Source: Streptomyces violaceus
Lineage (GTDB): Bacteria; Actinomycetota; Actinomycetes; Streptomycetales; Streptomycetaceae
Direction: 5' to 3'
DNA: 5,191 nucleotides
NCBI GenBank assembly: GCA_000715635.1
Contig: KL569227.1
Span: 1,805 to 6,995 of the forward strand
The notes under the pieces were generated by a model. That model was given only the letters and a program-made list of their open reading frames with translations. It did not search any database and had not been told where the DNA came from. A program made the translations under genes and the position numbers. Of the stretch, positions 1 through 4,025 are shown in pieces (position 1 is the stretch's first letter; each line of letters begins with the position of its first letter).

Positions 1-2
1 AG

Positions 3-215
3 ATGCGACGCACCGGCACTCCTTGGAGGCGACAGAGAGCCCAGGAGAACGCCCTGGAGATGCTGGCTCGCCAGCGCCAGGCTGAAGTCGACGACTGGAG
101 GCGGGCGGCTCGGCAGGCGGCATACGGGCGCTTTCAGGGCACTTTGGCACGAGCCCGATTGGCCCCCTTGGCCGAACCGATCGATCGCATGAGGAGGAAC
201 TCCTTGGATCCATAC
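3..215 (+). other. gene-poor left edge with a possible coding remnant
   Basis: No gene can be assigned with confidence in the first 343 bases. Frame 3 stays open through this stretch and from about base 39 to 115 its codons mostly end in G or C. The translation there is rich in Gln, Arg, Ala and Glu and looks like an amphipathic helix (for example QENALEMLARQRQAEVDDW). Past about base 180 codon use becomes irregular and the frame runs on without a stop into the protease region, where it has no coding character until base 675. This could be the 3' part of a real gene that has lost its stop, or chance. I recognise no family. The other two + frames contain stops within about 200 bases, and the opposite strand shows no better candidate. 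Confidence 0.2.
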
Positions 216-298
216 AGACGAGCCAACCTCCCCTTAAAACGCAGAACTTGTCGATTCTCGTTCACCCGTCCGCAGCCACGCGCAGACACTCTCCCCGG

Positions 299-320
299 GC
301 ACGTTGATCACAGAACGTGC
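299..320. promoter_or_regulatory. 22-bp inverted repeat upstream of the protease gene
   Basis: Perfect 7-bp arms GCACGTT (299-305) and AACGTGC (314-320) are separated by 8 bp. The repeat ends 23 bp before the protease start codon at 344. The size and symmetry fit a dimeric repressor site, but a hairpin in the 5' leader would look the same. No convincing -35/-10 pair was found around it, so its role is inferred from position only. Confidence 0.3.
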
Positions 321-343
321 TCTTCGTCCGTTGGGGGGATTAG

Positions 344-1426
344 ATGCGAAGACGTCCGAGCTACGGTGCGGGGATCGCTGCGGTTGGCGGCCTGCTCGCT
401 GCGCTCGTGTCGCTCACCGCTCAGGCGGCTCCTACGCCGCTCAACGATCAGGCCAAGGCGGCAGCAGTGGCAGTCAGCCTCGGTGATGATCGAACGGCAG
501 GTGTCTACTACCAAGACGGACGTCTCGTCGTCGCGGTCACCGACGAGGGTGCCGCAGCGGTGGTACGAAACGCCGGGGGGACGCCGAAGGTCGTTGAACA
601 CAGTGCAGCTGAACTCGAGGCCGTCCACGGCAAACTGGATGAGCTGGCCGGTATCTCCAATACCTCGTGGGGGTGTCGATCCGAGCAGCAACCAGGTGAG
701 CGTGAAGATCTATGACGGTGTGTCCTCTGCTGAGCGGGCCCGGATCGAGCGAGTTGCTGCGGATCACGGAGACGCGGTACGCATAGAGGCGTCCGGGCAA
801 GCTGGAGCGTACTGCCTATGCCATGCGCGGTGGCCTCGGCATCGTTTCTGTCGACTACATGTGCAGCGCTGGGTTCAACGTTCAGAACGATTCGGGTGAG
901 AAGTTCATGCTGACTGCCGGGCACTGCGTGATCGGCGGCAACTACACCTGGTTCCGGTACAGCGGCAACATCAAGCTGGGATCGCAGGTCGACTGGAGCT
1001 TTGAGCCGGGAGACTGGGCCGTCATCGACTACACCAACCCCTACGTCACTCCGTACGGCACTATCCAGTACAAAGACGAGTCCGAGGGCCAGATCACGAA
1101 TTCGCGGTGGGCCTCGGACAACGAGAAGGTAAAGCGTGTAGGCACCGTGAGTCAGGATCTCGATGGCATGGTGCTCGATCCCAGTGTGACGTGACCGTCA
1201 CCTATGACGACGGAGCGACGCTCTACAACATGATCGAGACGAGCCGCTGAGTCCGGCACGGCGACAGCGGAGGTCCGATGTTCACCGGGACGACCGCTCT
1301 GGGCATCAACTCCGGCGGGAGCTACGCCGATCGACCTTGCGGCAACACAGACGCGCAACCCGACCGGTGCCCTTCCACCATCCGGTGCAGGACGTGCTCA
1401 ACAAGCAGGACCTGAAGGTCTACTGA
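344..1426 (+). pseudogene. secreted S1-family serine protease (alpha-lytic/streptogrisin type), frameshifted and interrupted
   Basis: An intact version would be a secreted extracellular endopeptidase of about 360 residues. The start at 344 has a G-rich stretch (333-338) just upstream. It opens a Sec-type signal peptide (MRRR, hydrophobic core, likely cleavage after AQA near residue 28), then a propeptide resembling the alpha-lytic protease prodomain. Coding then passes through frame 2 (344-673), frame 3 (675 to about 796), frame 1 (about 798-1190), frame 3 (1191 to about 1365) and frame 2 again (to TGA 1424-1426). The catalytic His is in LTAGHC (codon 922-924), the Asp is probably in PGDWAVI (1012-1014), and the Ser is in HGDSGGP (1266-1268). 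The tail PFHHPVQDVLNKQDLKVY matches the usual C-terminal end of the family. An in-frame TGA (1248-1250) stands where the family has a Cys four residues before GDSGG. The four frame changes and the stop argue for a pseudogene. Homopolymer sequencing errors are the alternative for the frameshifts. Confidence 0.88.
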
Positions 1427-1439
1427 TCTGATGATCTGA
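1424..1439 (+). repeat. tandem 8-bp duplication at the protease stop codon
   Basis: TGATCTGA occurs twice back to back (1424-1431 and 1432-1439), and the first copy begins with the protease stop codon. The second copy runs into a TGATCA palindrome (1437-1442). It looks like a small slippage duplication, and no function is evident. Confidence 0.6.
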
Positions 1440-1473
1440 TCACAGAGCAGCGCTCCGGCGCTTGTTACCACGT

Positions 1474-1510
1474 GACCCGGCGGAGCCGAGGTCCTCTGTC
1501 CCGCCGGGTC
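1474..1510 (+). terminator. GC-rich hairpin terminator after the protease
   Basis: A perfect 10-bp inverted repeat, GACCCGGCGG (1474-1483) and CCGCCGGGTC (1501-1510), is separated by a 17-base loop. It begins 47 bases after the protease stop codon. There is no T tract, as is common for terminators in high-GC actinomycetes. The rest of the 276-bp gap between the protease and the lipoprotein gene (1511-1702) shows no gene and no promoter that I can support. Confidence 0.65.
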
Positions 1511-1702
1511 CAGTGCGGATCGTGCAGCGGAGCCCCAAGCCCGGAAAATCTCAGCCGGCTCTTCACGATGCGATAACGGGCTCGAGCGGACGATGGATGG
1601 GACCGAACCCGAGCCAGGGGCGGCGCGTCACAGGGACAGAACGGCCCTACACCCGTCGTTCACACAGCCTCTATCGGTCACCGACCAGCCCCGGGGAGAC
1701 CC

Positions 1703-2635
1703 ATGCATACCAACAGCAGGCGCGCCGTCCGCCTTCTCGCCGTGCTTGCCTTGTGCACCGTTGGAGTTGGTGCCGCCGCAGGGTGCGGCGACGCGGAGGC
1801 CGACAACGGTGACGCAGAGGCCCGCAGCACCGAGCCGGCGCCCCAGTTGGGGGATCGCGCCCGCCAGGTAGCCGATGCCTGGGACGGCTCCAAGGCAGCC
1901 GAGGCGTGGCACGAGGGCTACTACCCCATGGAGGCAGTCGTCCAGCTGCCTGAGAACGGCCTCCGCAGCGAAGCAGACAGGCGCGCCTATGAGACCGGGA
2001 ACTTCGACCTGCGAGGCGAGCTCCCGTCCGCCCCGTACAAGGGCGGACACGTGAGGTGGAAGAGCGGGAGCCCGCTCACCACGCCGCTCATGGAGGCCGA
2101 GAAGGCCTACAAGACCCTGGACCGTGACAGCAGCCCCGGACCGCGCCTGACAGTCACCGGAGCGAGGCTGGGCGAAATGACCGTGGTCACCACGCGTGGA
2201 CCGGCGACCGTCCCGGCCTGGCTGTTCACCCTGGAAGGCTACGCAAGTCCCCTGAAACGGGCCGCGGTCAGCCCGTCCAAGCTCCCCGCGCCACCGATCA
2301 AGCCGCTCGGGCAGCAAGAAGTACCCTCTGACGTGCTGGCGCCACTCGGTGGCCTGACGGAGGTAACGAAGGGCAGCCGGTCCATCACTGTGGTGGCCAC
2401 CCATGGTTCCTGCGACGACGGCCCCACCGTGGGGGTGCTCGAGACGAGTGGCAGCGTGGTGCTGTCCGCATCCGCGGCCGGCTCCAAGGACGGTAACTGC
2501 ACGGGTGAACTGCGCGGCGAGAAGGTGTCGGTGAAGCTGGAACGGCCGGTCGGCAAGCGCATTGTCCTGGACGCGTTCACGGGCCGCCCGGTGCCCTACA
2601 GCGAGTGGCCCAGGACCTCGCGGAGCTGGAGCTGA
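1703..2635 (+). CDS. lipoprotein of unknown function, 310 aa
   Basis: The start at 1703 is preceded by GGGGAG (1693-1698), four bases upstream. The N-terminus has Arg residues (6, 7, 10), a hydrophobic stretch LLAVLALCTVGVGAA and a lipobox ending AAGC with Cys28. Established rules for bacterial lipoproteins therefore predict diacylglyceryl modification at Cys28 and display on the outer face of the cytoplasmic membrane. An acidic, low-complexity linker follows (about 29-45), then a soluble domain without further membrane segments. Cys237 and Cys266 lie in the C-terminal part (GSCDDGP and DGNCTGE) and could form a disulfide. The domain contains several strand-like stretches, but I recognise no enzyme motif and no named family. 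The gene looks intact with normal high-GC codon use, unlike the decayed protease upstream. It seems to be a single-gene unit, with a terminator before it and a convergent gene after it. Certainty is high for a lipoprotein and low for function. Confidence 0.9.
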   Translation: MHTNSRRAVRLLAVLALCTVGVGAAAGCGDAEADNGDAEARSTEPAPQLGDRARQVADAWDGSKAAEAWHEGYYPMEAVVQLPENGLRSEADRRAYETGNFDLRGELPSAPYKGGHVRWKSGSPLTTPLMEAEKAYKTLDRDSSPGPRLTVTGARLGEMTVVTTRGPATVPAWLFTLEGYASPLKRAAVSPSKLPAPPIKPLGQQEVPSDVLAPLGGLTEVTKGSRSITVVATHGSCDDGPTVGVLETSGSVVLSASAAGSKDGNCTGELRGEKVSVKLERPVGKRIVLDAFTGRPVPYSEWPRTSRSWS

Positions 2636-2727
2636 GCCGCCTCTGGTTTCCTTTCGTTCATCCCCGGTCACCTCGCGGCGCCAGGGACGGCCCTCTGATC
2701 GCTCGGAGCGTTCACGTACTTTGGCAG

Positions 2728-2750
2728 CGCGGCAACTCCGCCACGCCGCG
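2728..2750. terminator. possible hairpin between convergent genes
   Basis: CGCGGC (2728-2733) and GCCGCG (2745-2750) form a 6-bp stem with an 11-base loop, 92 bases after the lipoprotein stop. There is no T tract. It is a candidate terminator for the lipoprotein transcript, and such short GC stems also arise by chance in this composition. Confidence 0.3.
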
Positions 2751-2771
2751 GTTTCTGCGGGGCGACTGACT

Positions 2772-2796
2772 TGAGCGGAGTTCTGTCCGCCGCTCA
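2772..2796. terminator. bidirectional hairpin overlapping the stop codon of the small gene
   Basis: TGAGCGG (2772-2778) pairs with CCGCTCA (2790-2796) around an 11-base loop. On the - strand the stem starts with the stop codon TGA of the small gene itself. Because the arms read the same from either side, the hairpin could end both the lipoprotein transcript (+) and the small-gene transcript (-). No T tract is present on either strand. Confidence 0.45.
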
Positions 2797-3147
2797 GTAG
2801 CCGGGCGGGATCCGGTCCTGCGGCCCGTCAGCCGGCTCTGCCGCGTCGTCGTCCATCTGTGCCCGCTCGGCCACGGCCGGGTCGGTCGAGTCCGAGACCA
2901 GCTCCGCGATGCGCAGGGTGCACTCCCACTCCGTCAGTTTGCCTTTGATCACCACCAGGTATGACTCCTGGTCGGCGAAGCGATACACGCGGCGCCGCTT
3001 CTCGACGATGTTCTTGCTCGGCAAATACGTGTGGAGTGCAGCACGGAGCGCCTTCAGTGCCTGGTCTTTCGTTTCCTGTCCACGACAGATGAACTCGGTC
3101 CTGTACGTGTCGCTGTAGTACTCCGCGATCACGACCCAGTTGCCCAT
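2794..3147 (-). CDS. small hypothetical protein, 117 aa
   Basis: I chose the start MGNWVVIAEYYSD at 3147 because AGGGGGA lies six bases upstream. An in-frame ATG at 3207 has no such site and would add a basic, unstructured 20-residue extension. The protein has no signal peptide or membrane segment and is probably cytoplasmic. The first 90 or so residues look like a compact alpha/beta fold: a strand (NWVVIAEY), a helix around KDQALKALRAALHTYL, a basic KRRRVYRF segment, a strand (ESYLVVIKG) and a segment containing WECTLRIAEL. An acidic tail ends in IPPGY. I do not recognise the family and propose no function. It lies downstream of the TetR gene on the same strand after a 109-bp gap that has its own hairpins, so independent transcription is as likely as co-transcription. 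Confidence 0.75.
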   Translation of the reverse strand: MGNWVVIAEYYSDTYRTEFICRGQETKDQALKALRAALHTYLPSKNIVEKRRRVYRFADQESYLVVIKGKLTEWECTLRIAELVSDSTDPAVAERAQMDDDAAEPADGPQDRIPPGY

Positions 3148-3153
3148 GCTCGT

Positions 3154-3160
3154 TCCCCCT
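3154..3160 (-). promoter_or_regulatory. ribosome binding site deciding the start of the small gene
   Basis: AGGGGGA on the - strand lies six bases before the ATG at 3147. This is the reason for preferring that start over the upstream in-frame ATG at 3207. Confidence 0.7.
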
Positions 3161-3195
3161 CGGCGCCGTTTCCTCATATCGCATGCGCCCAGTGT

Positions 3196-3237
3196 GCTGA
3201 CCTGCATGTTGCTTGTCAGCCTGCTCCGTGGGGCTGA
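3196..3237. other. two overlapping inverted repeats between the TetR gene and the small gene
   Basis: GCTGAC (3196-3201) pairs with GTCAGC (3215-3220) over a 13-bp spacer. TCAGCC (3216-3221) pairs with GGCTGA (3232-3237) over a 10-bp loop. The two share the central arm, so only one can form at a time. The second lies 20 bases past the TetR stop and could be its terminator, and the first could be an operator or part of the small gene's leader. The stems are short, so this is tentative. Confidence 0.3.
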
Positions 3238-3256
3238 TACGAGTGCTGGGCAAGTC

Positions 3257-3856
3257 TCAGGGACTCGGCGCGGTCAGGTACCGCTGGACCGTCGGTGCCA
3301 GCCATGCCACGATCTCCGCCCGCGCCAGCCCCACCGCCGGCGGCATCCGCAGCACGTACCGAGTGAGCGCCAGCCCCAGCAGCTGCGACGCCATGAGTGC
3401 CGCCCGTGCCGGGACCTGCTCGAGGTCGGGGCACACCTGCCGGGCGACCGGCAGCAGCTGGTCCCGCAGGATGCCCTGCATGCGCTCCGCCCCGGCCTGG
3501 TTGGTCACGCCGACCCGCAGCAGGGCGGTGAGGACCTCGTTGTTCTCCCACATGTCGAGGAAGTGCTCGACGAGGATCCGCCCCGCGTCCTGCCGGCGGT
3601 CCGCCCCGCTCACGTCCGGCAGCCGCAGGTCGATGGCGACGGCCGCCGCGAAGAGGCCCTCCTTGTTGCGGTAGTACCGCATCACCATCGACGGATCGAT
3701 GTTCGCGTCCTTGGCGATGGCGCGGATGGTGGCCCGCTCGTAGCCGTCGGTCGCGAAGCGCTCGCGGGCCGCCGCGAGGATCGCGCCGCGAGTGGCGTCG
3801 GAGCGGCGGGGGGCGCCGGAGCCGGGAGCCGTGGGGGTGCTGTCGCTGCCATTCAT
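3257..3856 (-). CDS. TetR-family transcriptional repressor, 199 aa
   Basis: This is a dimeric DNA-binding repressor, and it probably controls itself and the divergent monooxygenase gene. The N-terminal domain is typical of the family. Helix 1 is around residues 22-38 (TRGAILAAARERFATDG) and is followed by YERATIRAIAKDANIDPSM. The recognition region ends in VMRYYRNKEGLF (58-69), which matches the classic YYHFKxKexL-type motif. The rest (about 70-199) is helical and variable, as expected for ligand binding and dimerisation, so the inducer cannot be read from it. I chose the ATG at 3856; an in-frame ATG at 3892 lies inside the operator repeats and would add 12 atypical residues. No ribosome binding site precedes 3856, and a candidate -10 box sits seven bases from it, suggesting a leaderless mRNA. 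The length is normal for the family, and the gene appears intact. Confidence 0.93.
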   Translation of the reverse strand: MNGSDSTPTAPGSGAPRRSDATRGAILAAARERFATDGYERATIRAIAKDANIDPSMVMRYYRNKEGLFAAAVAIDLRLPDVSGADRRQDAGRILVEHFLDMWENNEVLTALLRVGVTNQAGAERMQGILRDQLLPVARQVCPDLEQVPARAALMASQLLGLALTRYVLRMPPAVGLARAEIVAWLAPTVQRYLTAPSP

Positions 3857-3863
3857 GCCAACA

Positions 3864-3892
3864 AGCGTAGGCCAACGGGTGTAGGTCAACAA
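3864..3892 (-). promoter_or_regulatory. candidate leaderless promoter for the TetR gene
   Basis: On the - strand, TTGTTG (3892-3887), a 17-bp spacer and TACGCT (3869-3864) lie in order. TACGCT is seven bases before the ATG at 3856 and fits the TANNNT pattern reported for leaderless actinomycete genes. Both boxes are made of repeat-unit sequence, so binding of a repressor to the array would block them. The -35 match is weak (three of six to TTGACA). Confidence 0.4.
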
Positions 3893-3923
3893 GCGTTCGC
3901 CAACAGGTGTTTGCCAACATCTG

Positions 3924-3953
3924 TTGACATCCCTCTCGGTGCCTCACTATCTT
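3924..3953 (+). promoter_or_regulatory. near-consensus sigma-70/HrdB-type promoter of the monooxygenase gene
   Basis: A perfect TTGACA -35 box (3924-3929) and TATCTT -10 box (3948-3953) are separated by 18 bp. The start of transcription is expected near 3960, giving a leader of about 66 bases. The -35 overlaps the end of repeat unit 5, and repeats resume two bases after the -10, so bound repressor would cover the -35 and the start site. A promoter this strong suggests high output once it is relieved of repression. Confidence 0.75.
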
Positions 3954-3968
3954 CGTCAACGAGCGTTG

Positions 3969-3984
3969 GCCAACATTCGTTGGC
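3969..3984. promoter_or_regulatory. perfect 16-bp palindrome, the best single operator
   Basis: GCCAAC-ATTC-GTTGGC is the only unit in the array with perfect symmetry and is probably the highest-affinity site. It lies about 10-25 bases downstream of the predicted monooxygenase transcription start. In the RNA it would form a 6-bp hairpin with a four-base loop. A second perfect palindrome, GTTGGCCAAC (3965-3974), spans its junction with the unit before it. Confidence 0.6.
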
Positions 3985-4014
3985 AACAGGCGATGGCAAG
4001 CAAGCGTTGGCAAC

Positions 4015-4020
4015 AGGAGG
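4015..4020 (+). promoter_or_regulatory. ribosome binding site of the monooxygenase gene, fused to the last repeat
   Basis: A full-consensus AGGAGG lies five bases before ATG 4026. It follows directly on GCAAC of the last partial repeat unit, so the operator array and the ribosome binding site share bases. This supports the chosen start. Confidence 0.85.
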
Positions 4021-4025
4021 CCACC

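Larger units (their letters stand above)
3857..4020. repeat. phased array of 14-bp operator-like repeats in the tetR/monooxygenase intergenic region
   Basis: Five direct units of exactly 14 bp start at 3857, 3871, 3885, 3899 and 3913: GCCAACAAGCGTAG, GCCAACGGGTGTAG, GTCAACAAGCGTTC, GCCAACAGGTGTTT, GCCAACATCTGTTG. After a 28-bp gap (two periods) the array resumes in register at 3955 (GTCAACGAGCGTTG) and 3969 (GCCAACATTCGTTG). Next come a 13-bp unit at 3983, a 14-bp unit at 3996 and a partial unit at 4010 that merges into the ribosome binding site. Each unit plus the first two bases of the next approximates the palindrome GCCAAC-N4-GTTGGC, a fitting site for a TetR dimer. The units cover both candidate promoters. 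They are therefore most simply operators of the adjacent TetR protein, an inference from position and symmetry. Confidence 0.9.

Noticed and set aside
3..899. 298-codon open frame on the + strand read as one protein
   Set aside because: Only bases 675-796 of it have coding character, as one segment of the broken protease. The stretch 344-674 is coded in frame 2, and the remainder has no consistent codon use.
344..1426. Programmed frameshifting or selenocysteine use to make the full protease
   Set aside because: It would need four separate shifts in both directions plus a recoded stop. No slippery heptamer with a downstream pseudoknot or selenocysteine element is evident, and decay or read error is far simpler.
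1462..1871. Two + strand open frames between the protease and the lipoprotein start
   Set aside because: They begin inside the terminator or in sequence without a ribosome binding site and overlap the lipoprotein signal peptide in other frames. The products are Arg/Pro/Ser-rich shadows.
1628..2671. 347-codon open frame on the - strand opposite the lipoprotein gene
   Set aside because: The + strand frame has a lipobox signal peptide and a ribosome binding site. The - strand product is a low-complexity Gly/Ala/Arg/His mixture without motifs.
3857..4020. CRISPR array
   Set aside because: Units are 14 bp and contiguous with no unique spacers. They are palindromic, lie in a promoter region and merge into a ribosome binding site, which is operator architecture.
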